Positions 1 to 8,894 of a DNA stretch of 64,000 bases are shown piece by piece. Below the pieces are notes generated by a model. The model saw only the letters and a program-made list of their open reading frames with translations. It was not told the DNA's origin and did no database searches. Source of the stretch: Lachnospiraceae bacterium (GTDB taxonomy: Bacteria > Bacillota > Clostridia > Lachnospirales > Lachnospiraceae); contig JAAUZY010000060.1 in the NCBI GenBank assembly GCA_014804355.1, positions 1 to 64,000 of the forward strand, written 5' to 3'. Position 1 is the stretch's first letter; every line of letters begins with the position of its first letter. Both the position numbers and the translations under genes were made by a program.

Positions 1-761
1 AAGAATTATCAATGCAGAGACAAATTGGAAAGCTCTTATATCAGATTGATCAAAAAATAAACAATAATATTTGTATAAACAATAATTTACTGCAACAAGC
101 AAATGCCTTATATCGGCAACTTATCACAACATCCAACTGTACTACAGCCTCTATTGCTGATATAGCTGATAAGGTAGCTATGGGACCATTTGGATCAAAT
201 ATTAAAGTATCAACGTTTGTTTCGTCTGGGGTTCCTATCATAAGTGGAAATCACCTTCGTGGCTATCTGTTAGAAGAATCGGTTTTTAACTATATTACCG
301 AAGAACATGCGGAAAAACTCAAAAATTCTATTGTATATCCGCATGATCTTATATTCACTCATGCTGGGAATATTGGTCAAGTTGCTATGATTCATGACAG
401 GTGTAAGTACCACCGATATGTTTTATCCCAACGTCAATTTTATTTGCGATGCAATGAAGCAAAAGTAGTTCCTGAATTTCTACTCATGTATTTTCATAGT
501 GCGGCTGGACAGCACGAACTCTTATCGTATGCAAACCAAACTGGTGTACCATCAATAGCTCAACCAGCATCAAATCTTAAGAAGATAACATTCCCGTTAC
601 CTTCCATGCCAGAGCTCAGGAATTGGAAAGAATTGGTCAATCCTCTCTTTGAAACCTACATACATAATCGACAGGAAAACGAGAGATTGTCTTCTGTTCG
701 AGATGCTTTACTGCCCCAATTGATGTCTGGCGAGCTCGATGTTTCTGGCATAGATTTCTAA
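1..761 (+). CDS. hsdS: Type I restriction specificity subunit HsdS, 5' truncated by window edge
   Basis: The reading frame is open from the first bases, so the gene begins left of the window; the track's ATG at 12 is internal. The visible protein starts in the central conserved region (QRQIGKLLYQIDQKI, the usual helix that separates the two target-recognition domains) and continues through a complete second recognition domain, ending in the typical C-terminal conserved helix (RDALLPQLMSGELDVSG). HsdS selects the DNA sequence for the HsdM methylase and HsdR nuclease. The gene faces the hsdM operon and converges on the half-length hsdS, overlapping its stop by four bases. It shares an in-frame 15-bp inverted repeat with that gene, so it is most likely a silent specificity cassette. 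Family call is firm; its expression state is inference. Confidence 0.85.
   Translation, partial: ELSMQRQIGKLLYQIDQKINNNICINNNLLQQANALYRQLITTSNCTTASIADIADKVAMGPFGSNIKVSTFVSSGVPIISGNHLRGYLLEESVFNYITEEHAEKLKNSIVYPHDLIFTHAGNIGQVAMIHDRCKYHRYVLSQRQFYLRCNEAKVVPEFLLMYFHSAAGQHELLSYANQTGVPSIAQPASNLKKITFPLPSMPELRNWKELVNPLFETYIHNRQENERLSSVRDALLPQLMSGELDVSGIDF
75..89 (+). repeat. Left arm of hsdS inverted repeat
   Basis: ATAAACAATAATTTA. The exact reverse complement lies at 767-781. In both hsdS genes the repeat is read in the same frame as I-N-N-N-L, just after the central conserved helix. A partial second copy (ATAAACAATAAT) lies at 57-68, offering an alternative register. Confidence 0.85.
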
Positions 762-1261
762 GCCGCTAAATTATTGTTTATCGCCTTATTTATTTCAATT
801 TTTTCATCTATATTTCGCAATACACTTGATATTCTTTTCTGTGTATCAATATCATATCTAGGAACTTCATATTGCATTACTGAGGCCTTATCTCCTCTTG
901 GCATTTTTGTGCCTTTGGATGTAGCCATTGCATATGCAAAAAAATCATCGTTTGCAAGCACATAATACAAGAAACATTTATCTACATCTTCATTCGCCAC
1001 AAATACCATCACATCATTTGAACATCCTCCATCAAATGTGGCCTGCCATATTTTTTTGAAATACGGCCTGATATTTGAAACAAGTACATCTCCTTTCCTA
1101 TACTCCTGAGTCAATGAAACTGCAGGTAATGAACTTGCCTCTGTAATTCCAACTTTATTTGGTAACATATTTTCAGTTGATATATAATTACAATTATTTA
1201 AGGTATCTACTGCAACCTTGCTTTTTCTAAATGAACATATATCTAACAACCTATACGTCAT
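758..1261 (-). CDS. hsdS: Half-length HsdS (single recognition domain)
   Basis: 167 aa, against about 380-420 aa for a normal HsdS. It holds one target-recognition domain (residues about 1-140) and the central conserved helix (KRISSVLRNIDEKIEINK), then stops immediately after the inverted repeat (INNNLAA, stop). The start overlaps the end of hsdM by 11 bases, so it is translated with the methylase. A half HsdS can act as a homodimer in some type I systems (known for truncated EcoR124/EcoDXXI subunits), so this may be functional rather than dead. Inversion at the shared repeat would extend it in frame into a full two-domain subunit. Confidence 0.85.
   Translation of the reverse strand: MTYRLLDICSFRKSKVAVDTLNNCNYISTENMLPNKVGITEASSLPAVSLTQEYRKGDVLVSNIRPYFKKIWQATFDGGCSNDVMVFVANEDVDKCFLYYVLANDDFFAYAMATSKGTKMPRGDKASVMQYEVPRYDIDTQKRISSVLRNIDEKIEINKAINNNLAA
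767..781 (-). repeat. Right arm of hsdS inverted repeat
   Basis: Reverse complement of ATAAACAATAATTTA at 75-89. It lies at the very 3' end of the minus-strand hsdS, two codons (Ala-Ala) before the stop. Inversion between the arms would replace those last codons with the recognition domain of the facing gene. Confidence 0.85.
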
Positions 1262-2762
1262 ACCCTATCGCCCCCAATTTCCTCCTTATCTCCTCTTCTA
1301 ATTCATGTGATTTGATAAACATACCCGATAGCTCTGAAGTAAGCCTTGCCATTTTTTCTTCAAATGGTTCTCCGTCGTCCTCCTGCTCTTCTATTCCAAC
1401 ATAACGCCCTGGCGTAAGAATATAATCCTGATTCGCTATATCTTGAATTGTTGCTACTGCACAAAAACCCTTTCTCTCTTCCAATTTTCCATTTTGAAAT
1501 GCTTCAAACGTATCTGCTAACTTTTTTATATCCTTCTCATCATCTAAGTCTCTATGCTTTCTATCCACCATATGCCCCATATTCCGGGCATCGATAAATA
1601 AGGTTTTTCCCTTTTGCTTTTTATTCTTAGTAATAAACCACAGGGTTACGGGAATAGTGACACTGTAAAAAAGCTGTGTAGGCATTGCAACAATGCCTTC
1701 AATTAGGTCGTCCTCTACTATTTTCTTACGAATTTCTCCTTCACCGCTTGACTGCGTCGATAACGCACCATTTGCAAGTACAAGCCCTATCTTTCCATTT
1801 GGTGCCAGATGATGAATCATATGTTGAATCCATGCATAGTTGGCATTCCCAGCTGGAGGCAGGCCATATTTCCAACGAGGGTCATCTACCAGTCTTTCCT
1901 GATTCCATGGATGATAGTTAAACGGAGGGTTGGCAAGTATAAAATCTGCTTTCAATGTTTTATGCCAGTCATTCATAAATGTGTCTGCCTGATATGGCCC
2001 GAAGTCTGCATCTATCCCCCTAATAGCCATATTCATTTTTGCCATTTTCCATGTATCAGCATTGGCTTCTTGTCCGTATACAGAAATTGCGCCTCTTTTC
2101 CCATTATGTGCCTGAATAAATTTTGCACTCTGTACAAACATACCGCCCGAACCACAGCACGGATCATATACTCGACAATTTTCAAATGGCTTAAGTATTT
2201 CAACCAGTGTTTTTACAATGCTTGACGGTGTATAGAACTCACCTCCGCTTGCTCCTTCTTTTTCTGCAAACTGTGCTATACAGTATTCATATGTTCTTCC
2301 AAGCAGATCTTCATTTGCTTCTGTATCAGCCATGTCAATGCTATTTGTAAAAATGTCAACCACATCACCTAAAATTCTTTTATCCAAATCAGGACTTGCA
2401 TAATTTTTAGGGAGTACATCTTTCAAACTCTTATTATCTGCCTCTATTGCCCGCATTGCATTATCAATTACTATACCAATCTCTGGAGTGTGCGCGGCAG
2501 AAGCAATCGTTGACCATCTTGCTTCCTCCGGTACAAAGAAAACATTTTCCATAGTATATGCATCAATATCATCTTCAAATCCATCGCCTTCATCAACCAA
2601 CTCTTTGTGCCTTTTATCAAATGCTGCCGAAATATATCTTAAAAATATAAGTCCCACAATGACTTTCCTATATTCTGCTGCCGGAATATGTCCCCATAAC
2701 ACACATGCCGCATCCCATATTTCTTTTTCAAAGCCAATATTCGCGTTATTCTTTTCCGCCAC
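1251..2762 (-). CDS. hsdM: Type I restriction-modification methyltransferase subunit HsdM
   Basis: 503 aa N6-adenine methyltransferase of a type I system. Visible motifs are the N-terminal HsdM helical domain, the S-adenosylmethionine-binding motif DPCCGSGGMFVQS near residue 200, and the catalytic NPPF motif (FILANPPFNYHPW) near residue 280. The start is GTG at 2762, with GAGGAG seven bases upstream. It leads an operon with the half-length hsdS. No hsdR is visible; it would lie left of the window. The region is clearly more AT-rich than the rest of the window, which fits horizontal acquisition. Confidence 0.95.
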   Translation of the reverse strand: MAEKNNANIGFEKEIWDAACVLWGHIPAAEYRKVIVGLIFLRYISAAFDKRHKELVDEGDGFEDDIDAYTMENVFFVPEEARWSTIASAAHTPEIGIVIDNAMRAIEADNKSLKDVLPKNYASPDLDKRILGDVVDIFTNSIDMADTEANEDLLGRTYEYCIAQFAEKEGASGGEFYTPSSIVKTLVEILKPFENCRVYDPCCGSGGMFVQSAKFIQAHNGKRGAISVYGQEANADTWKMAKMNMAIRGIDADFGPYQADTFMNDWHKTLKADFILANPPFNYHPWNQERLVDDPRWKYGLPPAGNANYAWIQHMIHHLAPNGKIGLVLANGALSTQSSGEGEIRKKIVEDDLIEGIVAMPTQLFYSVTIPVTLWFITKNKKQKGKTLFIDARNMGHMVDRKHRDLDDEKDIKKLADTFEAFQNGKLEERKGFCAVATIQDIANQDYILTPGRYVGIEEQEDDGEPFEEKMARLTSELSGMFIKSHELEEEIRRKLGAIGYDV

Positions 2763-2969
2763 AGTTACTCCTCACTTTCAACTATATATTCCGCCCTTGA
2801 TTTACAACTTTTCACCAATCGCTTCACTGTGCCTTATAAAAAATGTGGATGCACCATCTACGGTATATCCACATAATATCAAAGCTTATCCCCTACAAAC
2901 ATTTCGTCGGTTCCTAACAAGACCGTGATAATATCTATATCCGAATCCGGGTTCAAGCTCTTCCCAATA

Positions 2970-3557
2970 CTACTCAAACTCCACAATCAGCCCCTGCATG
3001 ATATACAGAAGCTGTTCATCCACCATCTTCTCCGTGATCCCGAAAGTCTGTGCGTTGATCTTCATTCCTTCCAGTACATACATAATATTAGTCGCCGCTC
3101 CCCTGGGGTCTTCACAGTAAAACTCTCCACTGGCGATTCCGGCCTGAATGAGTTTCTCCAATACCCTGACACCCGCGTCGAACTGTCTGCGCAGCATATT
3201 GTTCTTATCAGTCGATTCATGTGCGAAGAAATATTCATAGACTGCAACGGTCAAATTATTCTTTTTCTGCAGCAGCTCTTTCTTCTGCTCCTTCAGGAAA
3301 AGAGTCAGGATATCCGCCGCCGTATCTTCCTCCGAAATATGTTCGGTGAAGACATCGTCCGTCTCCTGCGCTTCCATCTGTAAGATCTCCAAAAGAATCT
3401 GCTCCGTGCTGTCGAAATATAAGTACAACCCGCCCCGGCTGATCTCACATGCTTCCACGATATCCTTCATCGTCACATTCTTAAATCCCTTCTCCACGAA
3501 GACTTTCCTCGCGGTATCCAGAATATATTGTTTCTTCTGAACTGATTTTTCTCCCAT
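2970..3557 (-). CDS. TetR/AcrR family transcriptional regulator
   Basis: 195 aa. The N-terminal helix-turn-helix is typical of TetR (ILDTARKVFVEKGFKNVTMKDIV..., then GGLYLYF around residue 45). The C-terminal two-thirds is helical and would bind a ligand that cannot be predicted. It is followed after about 50 bases by the hypothetical gene ending at 3611, on the same strand, so the two order as 3611-gene upstream and TetR downstream. The 200-bp gap between it and hsdM (2763-2969) contains only the hsdM ribosome site and nothing else I can recognise. Confidence 0.9.
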   Translation of the reverse strand: MGEKSVQKKQYILDTARKVFVEKGFKNVTMKDIVEACEISRGGLYLYFDSTEQILLEILQMEAQETDDVFTEHISEEDTAADILTLFLKEQKKELLQKKNNLTVAVYEYFFAHESTDKNNMLRRQFDAGVRVLEKLIQAGIASGEFYCEDPRGAATNIMYVLEGMKINAQTFGITEKMVDEQLLYIMQGLIVEFE

Positions 3558-3610
3558 GTTTTTCCTGTTTCCTTCTCCTTCTTAATTCTTAGCATTATTG
3601 ACTTTTCTGG

Positions 3611-4102
3611 TCATACCATCGGCTTATCCCAGAACTCCAGGTTTTCTTTCATCTTGCGTATCACTTTTAGGAAAATACTGTTATATACTGCCTCCGACCA
3701 CAATCTGGCTTTCGTCATACCGCCCAGCACATATTTAGACAAGATACCTTTCAGAATATCCATATCCATAATACTTGCCCGGTCAATCATCCTGAGCTCG
3801 TCCTGCAGCGTCCGTATTCTGTGTCTCGAATAGATATACGGATAGTTCCTGTCAAGCAGTGTCGTCCGCTGCACATCTTTGATAAAACTCATCAGTGTAC
3901 TGTCATATACCGGAAAAGTGATCGAACTCCCTTTGATTCCGGAGCCCTCGAAAGTCTCAGCCACATTGCTTCCCGCCTTTTCCTCCAGCCACGGAAGATA
4001 GCGGATCAGCCGCTCCACGTCCGGCTTATAGGTACTGACTATCTGTTTCCTGTATGCAATATCATCCTGCTGCTGTCTGTATCCGATTTCTTCCTTATCC
4101 AT
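3611..4102 (-). CDS. Conserved hypothetical protein
   Basis: 163 aa from the chosen start (MDKEEIGYRQQQ); the longest frame begins at 4123. AGGAAGG lies nine bases upstream of the ATG at 4102, which decided the start; ATG at 4108 is also possible. The protein is soluble, mostly helical and rich in Arg/Lys, with no signal peptide or membrane segment. I do not recognise a named domain. It sits divergent to the cyclic-nucleotide-binding protein gene at 4407 and just upstream of the TetR regulator, and could be co-transcribed with the latter. Confidence 0.7.
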   Translation of the reverse strand: MDKEEIGYRQQQDDIAYRKQIVSTYKPDVERLIRYLPWLEEKAGSNVAETFEGSGIKGSSITFPVYDSTLMSFIKDVQRTTLLDRNYPYIYSRHRIRTLQDELRMIDRASIMDMDILKGILSKYVLGGMTKARLWSEAVYNSIFLKVIRKMKENLEFWDKPMV

Positions 4103-4338
4103 CAACATTACCCTTCCTGACATACAACCCCTAACATGACATTACTGTCAAATTACCGATTGACACTCTTTTCGACATCTCCGTCATATTATTCTAGCAT
4201 ACTTTCTATAAAAGTACAGCACAAAATACCGGCAATATTCTTGTGCAAGTTGCTATCCGTTGCCATCGCCGCCCATTCATTCTTGTAATTATCGCGCAAT
4301 CGTAGTAGACTAAAAGGTAGTGACAAAAGGGTCTCAAA

Positions 4339-4351
4339 TGCACTAAGTGCA
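4339..4351. promoter_or_regulatory. Short palindrome upstream of the 754-aa gene
   Basis: TGCAC-TAA-GTGCA, a perfect 5-bp inverted repeat about 55 bases before the start codon at 4407. It could be an operator, perhaps autoregulatory given the CRP-like domain of the product, but no second copy was found in the window. Confidence 0.3.
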
Positions 4352-4406
4352 CGTTATTTTTATGAAGAAGGGTATCTGCCCTTAGGCGGATAAAAGGGGT
4401 TATGTT

Positions 4407-6671
4407 ATGGCTGTAAAAGAATTTCCTGCGGGAGCGCTTCTGGTACAGAGCGAGCAGGCGATCAATGCGCTGCATGTGATTGCCAAAGGAACTGTGCGCG
4501 CCACCTATCCCGGTGGTGAATTTTACTTATCTAAGGGAGATGTCATCGGAGTCTGTGAGCTTTTCTTTGATTCCCACTTCATCACTTATCATACGGAAGA
4601 GGCTTCGTCCGTTGCTTCCTATCCGTTTAATACGTCGCAGCTCTCCGGCATCATACGTGCCAATCCTGATATGGCGCAGCGGATCGTTACATCCATGTTC
4701 AAACAATTACAAGAGATTCTGGATCAATATGAACTGGCATGTTTCGACTGCAATAATTTCTATCACTATCTGATGGACAGCTACAAAGGGTATCTGTCTT
4801 TTTGTACGAAGCACAATATCTCGGCCCGTGCATTGCCGGGACTGGAAACCCTATCCGAACTCGTTCTGGAAGAGGATGTGGCCGGATGGATCGGCGGCTA
4901 TTATTCACAGCTTCGCAAACTGGTTACCGGAACTCCCGTCAAGGAGCAGGATGCTGATTTTCTTCAGGGGCTTTTGCTCAAAGCGAGTCAGGATGTATAC
5001 GGAGTGATATCAGTGTGCCGTGTGCTGTATGACTATAAATCAGAAATCATCAATTTGCTAATGAGCAAAAACAGATTGGATTTCTTCGATCTGTATACCT
5101 CTCTGCTCTATAGGATCGGGGCTCATGCGGATGACTCCACCACACTGATTGCAGCAATCTCCACTATGATGATTCAATTGGAGAGTCAGGCATCTATAGA
5201 CAAAAATATGTATAAAGAACGTGTCTCCGAATACCGCGAACGCTTAAACTCCTTAGACCAGTATACGGAATCTGCTGCCGATGAGGATATGAAGCCGGAT
5301 AATGTTCCGGATATCGCAGACTCTATGAACACAATTCTGACCTATTCCAAAGTGGATGAAGAGACGGCCACCGCCTTTCGGAATGCTATTAATCAGTACA
5401 GCAAGCTGACTGACAAGAACAGCTCGGATGATACTTCCAGGAAACTGCGTCTGACCATCACCAAGCTGTTCTATCAGATCTATGAGAAAGCATTCCTTCG
5501 CAGCCTTCAGGATTTTGAGGTGCCCAAGGTGCTTAAGATGTTCTTTAATTTCGGCTATGTGGACGAACATCTGGCCGGCATGGAGAATGCTGCCTATCTC
5601 TATTCTATTGTGGACAGAATTCCTTCGGACCCGTCCAGAAAAGTGTTTACGATCTACGAGTGGCTGCATGCCATCTATGAAGGAAAGAAAACACCCAGCC
5701 GTAACGAATTCGATACCGACTATCAGGCTTACGTGCATGAGCTCAAAATAACCGGCAAGATCACCGCCAAGGAAGAGACGACCATGCTCAAAGACCGGGA
5801 GAAACAGGTAATGTTCGAACTGCAGAACATGTTCCAGTCCGTCAATAAGATTACTTTCGGACGGATCAGCAGCTTCTGTCCGGTGTTCTCGGAGCATAAT
5901 ATCTTAAAAGAGCTGGATAAGTCCCTCGTATCCGCCGATAAGGTGGAACAGACCTTTAATCAGGTTCGTTCCGTTGACTTCAGCGCGTACTACCGGGATA
6001 TGGTCTACACCAACCCTAAGCTGGGTATCGGTAAGGAATATGTCAGCGTAGAGATTCTCCCCGATCTGATCCTGATGCCAAACGTAGGTGTCAGAGGTGT
6101 TATGTGGCAGGAGATCGAAGGGCGTAAGCGTACCACCCCTTCCCGTATGATGATATCCATCTTCCAGATGGAGGATCTGACTAACATTCTGGTAAGGCTT
6201 ACCGGCGACTTCCGCTGGGAAATGTGCAAGCGCGTACAGGGTGCCCGATGGAACGATATCTCCGAAGCTTCTCTTACCAGCGAATATTTCGATTATATTC
6301 AGTTCTATAAGAAAAACCATGATCTGTCTCCTGATGCCAAGGATAAGATCAAACTCAATATGCAGAAGGCTAAGAACAGCTTTAAAGAAATGTTTATCAG
6401 AGATTATATATCCTGGGTTCTCTTCGAGGGTTCCGGTTCTCCCCGTCTGAACAAAATAGCCCGGGCTATTCTGTTCACCTACTGTCCGTTCTCCAAGGAG
6501 ATCCGCGATAAGCTGAAGATGAACCCTCTCTATAAGGATACGATGGAACGCTACGATATTAAACTCGCGCAGAAGATCCATCACTATGATAACCTGTTCC
6601 AGAAACTGAAGAATATCGGTGCGGAAATTCCGCCGGAGATCCAGAGTCAGCGTAATTATCTCGGTTATTGA
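4407..6671 (+). CDS. Large protein with N-terminal cyclic-nucleotide-binding-like domain
   Basis: 754 aa. Residues about 1-110 have the beta-roll pattern of a CRP/cNMP-binding domain (FPAGALLVQSEQAINALHVIAKGTV, then GDVIGVCELF). The remaining 640 residues are soluble and largely helical, with no helix-turn-helix at the expected place, no kinase motif and no membrane segment that I can see. It is therefore not a normal Crp/Fnr regulator (about 220 aa). AAGGGG lies nine bases before the ATG. The gene stands alone between a divergent hypothetical and a convergent amylase gene. A signalling or scaffold role is only a guess. The canonical cAMP-binding Arg cannot be assigned by eye. Confidence 0.8.
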   Translation: MAVKEFPAGALLVQSEQAINALHVIAKGTVRATYPGGEFYLSKGDVIGVCELFFDSHFITYHTEEASSVASYPFNTSQLSGIIRANPDMAQRIVTSMFKQLQEILDQYELACFDCNNFYHYLMDSYKGYLSFCTKHNISARALPGLETLSELVLEEDVAGWIGGYYSQLRKLVTGTPVKEQDADFLQGLLLKASQDVYGVISVCRVLYDYKSEIINLLMSKNRLDFFDLYTSLLYRIGAHADDSTTLIAAISTMMIQLESQASIDKNMYKERVSEYRERLNSLDQYTESAADEDMKPDNVPDIADSMNTILTYSKVDEETATAFRNAINQYSKLTDKNSSDDTSRKLRLTITKLFYQIYEKAFLRSLQDFEVPKVLKMFFNFGYVDEHLAGMENAAYLYSIVDRIPSDPSRKVFTIYEWLHAIYEGKKTPSRNEFDTDYQAYVHELKITGKITAKEETTMLKDREKQVMFELQNMFQSVNKITFGRISSFCPVFSEHNILKELDKSLVSADKVEQTFNQVRSVDFSAYYRDMVYTNPKLGIGKEYVSVEILPDLILMPNVGVRGVMWQEIEGRKRTTPSRMMISIFQMEDLTNILVRLTGDFRWEMCKRVQGARWNDISEASLTSEYFDYIQFYKKNHDLSPDAKDKIKLNMQKAKNSFKEMFIRDYISWVLFEGSGSPRLNKIARAILFTYCPFSKEIRDKLKMNPLYKDTMERYDIKLAQKIHHYDNLFQKLKNIGAEIPPEIQSQRNYLGY

Positions 6672-6815
6672 TTTGTTTTTATAGGCAAAATATTTTTATT
6701 CTTCCACCATATTTTAGCTATATTTATCATTTTCCGACTTGTTTCGCTAATATAGTTTTATTCTTTTGTAATATAATTATAGACTCTGTCGAAAAAAAAG
6801 ATTATATTAATTATA

Positions 6816-6838
6816 GACTTGATCACGGAAGTCAAGTC
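6816..6838. other. Short hairpin after the cNMP-domain gene
   Basis: GACTTGA and TCAAGTC pair as a 7-bp stem with a nine-base loop in the AT-rich stretch downstream of the 754-aa gene. It precedes the strong terminator at 6880 and has no T-run of its own, so its role is unclear. Confidence 0.3.
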
Positions 6839-6879
6839 GGTTATAGCAATTCCGGAAGAATTCCCCTTTTACACAAGCG

Positions 6880-6912
6880 AAAACCTCGAAGGCACGGAAC
6901 CTTCGAGGTTTT
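6880..6912. terminator. Bidirectional intrinsic terminator
   Basis: AAAACCTCGAAGG and CCTTCGAGGTTTT form a perfect 13-bp stem with a seven-base loop; A- and T-runs on both sides let it work in both directions. It separates the convergent 754-aa gene and the amylase gene. Confidence 0.9.
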
Positions 6913-6944
6913 TGCTTATACTGCACAACTATTCTTCATTCGCG

Positions 6945-8702
6945 CTACTTTACTATCAGCACTGAGTACCCAGGCATCGTCGCCACACTACCCTCGATCG
7001 CAACTGCCTCATCTCCTGTAGTGAGCGTTGCACGTACCTCTGTGGTATCTCCCACCGCATTGCCGTTCAGCGTAATACTGCTTAAATCTACCGCCTCGTT
7101 CTCTGCACCCGTGTTGAACACGAGAAGCACCTCTGAACCATCGTAAACCTTCCGAAGCACACATATCTTTTCTCCGGATACTTGATCCAGATACTCTGCC
7201 GTTCCTCTGGCAATCTCGGGATTCTGATTTCTTACCTTGATCGCTTTCTTGTAGTAATTGTAGATCGAATCGCAATCCGGCTGCTGCTCCTCCAAGCTGT
7301 CATATTTCATCTCGAAAGAATCCATATCCGCCGGACCATCGCACATGCCTTCCGTCTCTGAGTCCTTACTCCAGTACATGGGCGCGCGTTTATTCTCGTC
7401 CTTACCGGAACCTTTCATGCCCAGTTCCTCTCCGTAATAGACAAACGCCGAACCGCTCATAAACAGATTCATCGCTCCTGCCATCTTAACGCGGTTTAAG
7501 GAGTTTTCTCCCACATAATAGCCGACGCTTCTCGCCATATCGTGATTGGTATAAAAAGGCGCATCAATATAGTTCTCATTATACTGTCCGAATGTCTCCG
7601 TAAGTGATGCACAGGAAGTGCCGTACTTCTCCGCCGATGTACCGTTCATAACCTTTGCGATAACGCCCTCCGCTCCCGCAAAAGCAAAGTTGAAGAGACT
7701 GTCCATACCGCTGGCATAATATCTGGAATATTCATTGATATTAAGCCATGCCTCTCCCACCAGATATGCGTCGTCTTTCTGTTCTTTGACTACATCAGTC
7801 AGCCATGCCAGAAAATCAATATTTTCCTGCTGTCCGTCAGTATAGTATTCCTTAACCGCATCCAGCCGGAAGCCGCCCACACCCATATCCAGCCAGTACG
7901 CGGTAATCTTCGCGATCTCATCCCGAAGCGCTTCGCAATCCAGATTCAGATCCGGCATCTCGCTCCAGAACTGCCCCTCGTAGTACCAATCCGTTCCCGC
8001 CACTTTATAATAGCCGCTTTGCTCTTCCTTGGAAAAGTGATAATAATCGAAATATGGGCACTCCTCCGTATTCGGTTCGCCATCCCCAAGATTCTTCAGA
8101 TAGGTACACGCTTCCTGAAACCAAGGATGCTTGGAAGATGAATGATTTAACACCAGATCCATAATGACCTTAATTCCTCTCTCATCACATGCCGCAAGAA
8201 ATTCCTTGAAATCATCCAGCGTACCGTATACCGGGTCAATATCATAATAATCCGTCACATCATACTTATGATAGGTCGGCGACGGATGAACCGGCATAAG
8301 CCATATTCCGTTACACCCTAAGTCCTCGTCGGTCGTATCATCTCCGTCATTGATATAATCCAGTTTGGAGATCAGCCCCTGCAGATCGCCGATCCCGTCC
8401 CCGTTACTGTCATAGAAGGAGTATACAAACACTTCATAATAAGTACGGTAATTATCATCTATGATATTCAGAGGGATCGTATCCGTGATATCCAGCTGCG
8501 ACTGCGCCGCTTCCCCACTCTCAGCTTCCGCCATATCGCCCTGCTGTGCGTCTGACGCGCCACCTACATCTTCCTCCGCCGCACCTTCCGTCTGTCCGGC
8601 TGCCTGTGGTACTTCCTCCGCCTTCCCACAGGAAGTCACGAACATCAGGCACAGTGCCATCACAAGAGCAATATTCCGCACAGTTCTCCTGTCCTTTCTC
8701 AT
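6945..8702 (-). CDS. Secreted alpha-amylase family (GH13) lipoprotein
   Basis: 585 aa from ATG 8702 (MRKDRRTVRN), where a lipoprotein signal follows directly (ALCLMFVTSC, lipidated Cys); the longer frame to 8792 has no signal-like start. An acidic Ser/Glu/Ala-rich linker precedes the catalytic barrel. GH13 motifs are present in order: DLVLNHSS (region I), GFRLDAVKEY with the nucleophile Asp (II), YLVGEAW with the acid/base Glu (III) and YTNHD (IV). It would hydrolyse alpha-1,4-glucans on the cell surface, feeding maltodextrins to MalEFG encoded directly upstream on the same strand. A two-hairpin repeat separates it from malG. Exact specificity (amylase, neopullulanase, oligo-glucosidase) cannot be decided by eye. 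Confidence 0.9.
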   Translation of the reverse strand: MRKDRRTVRNIALVMALCLMFVTSCGKAEEVPQAAGQTEGAAEEDVGGASDAQQGDMAEAESGEAAQSQLDITDTIPLNIIDDNYRTYYEVFVYSFYDSNGDGIGDLQGLISKLDYINDGDDTTDEDLGCNGIWLMPVHPSPTYHKYDVTDYYDIDPVYGTLDDFKEFLAACDERGIKVIMDLVLNHSSSKHPWFQEACTYLKNLGDGEPNTEECPYFDYYHFSKEEQSGYYKVAGTDWYYEGQFWSEMPDLNLDCEALRDEIAKITAYWLDMGVGGFRLDAVKEYYTDGQQENIDFLAWLTDVVKEQKDDAYLVGEAWLNINEYSRYYASGMDSLFNFAFAGAEGVIAKVMNGTSAEKYGTSCASLTETFGQYNENYIDAPFYTNHDMARSVGYYVGENSLNRVKMAGAMNLFMSGSAFVYYGEELGMKGSGKDENKRAPMYWSKDSETEGMCDGPADMDSFEMKYDSLEEQQPDCDSIYNYYKKAIKVRNQNPEIARGTAEYLDQVSGEKICVLRKVYDGSEVLLVFNTGAENEAVDLSSITLNGNAVGDTTEVRATLTTGDEAVAIEGSVATMPGYSVLIVK

Positions 8703-8800
8703 ATTCCTGTCACACACCTTTCTAATTCTGAAAAATGCAGACCGCCCACAGACAGTCTGCATTTCCATATTTATTTCTATTATAACCTTCAACTCAGCCG

Positions 8801-8894
8801 GGAAGAATGCTCGCCGTCCTCGGCGGCATTCTTCCGGAGATGATATAGTTATACTTAGGCTGCGTATTTTGCAGCCTTAGTATATCTTCATCTC
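8801..8894 (+). repeat. Two-hairpin dispersed repeat, copy A
   Basis: Starting one base after the malG stop (on its strand). Hairpin 1 (8801-8835) pairs GGAAGAATGC with GCATTCTTCC and has an inner CGCCG/CGGCG stem. Hairpin 2 (8837-8894) runs from GAGATGATATAG to TATATCTTCATCTC with an inner GGCTGC/GCAGCC stem. The same order and outer sequences recur at 22006-22092 with different but still paired inner bases. It may act as an intercistronic or terminator-like element between malG and the amylase gene. Confidence 0.8.

Noticed and set aside
2763-2969. Attachment site or IS remnant between hsdM and the TetR gene
   Set aside because: No inverted or direct repeats or transposase remnants could be found; only the hsdM ribosome site is visible.
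5253-6584. Minus-strand frames of 214 and 226 aa
   Set aside because: Antisense to the 754-aa gene, no ribosome sites and no recognisable domain.
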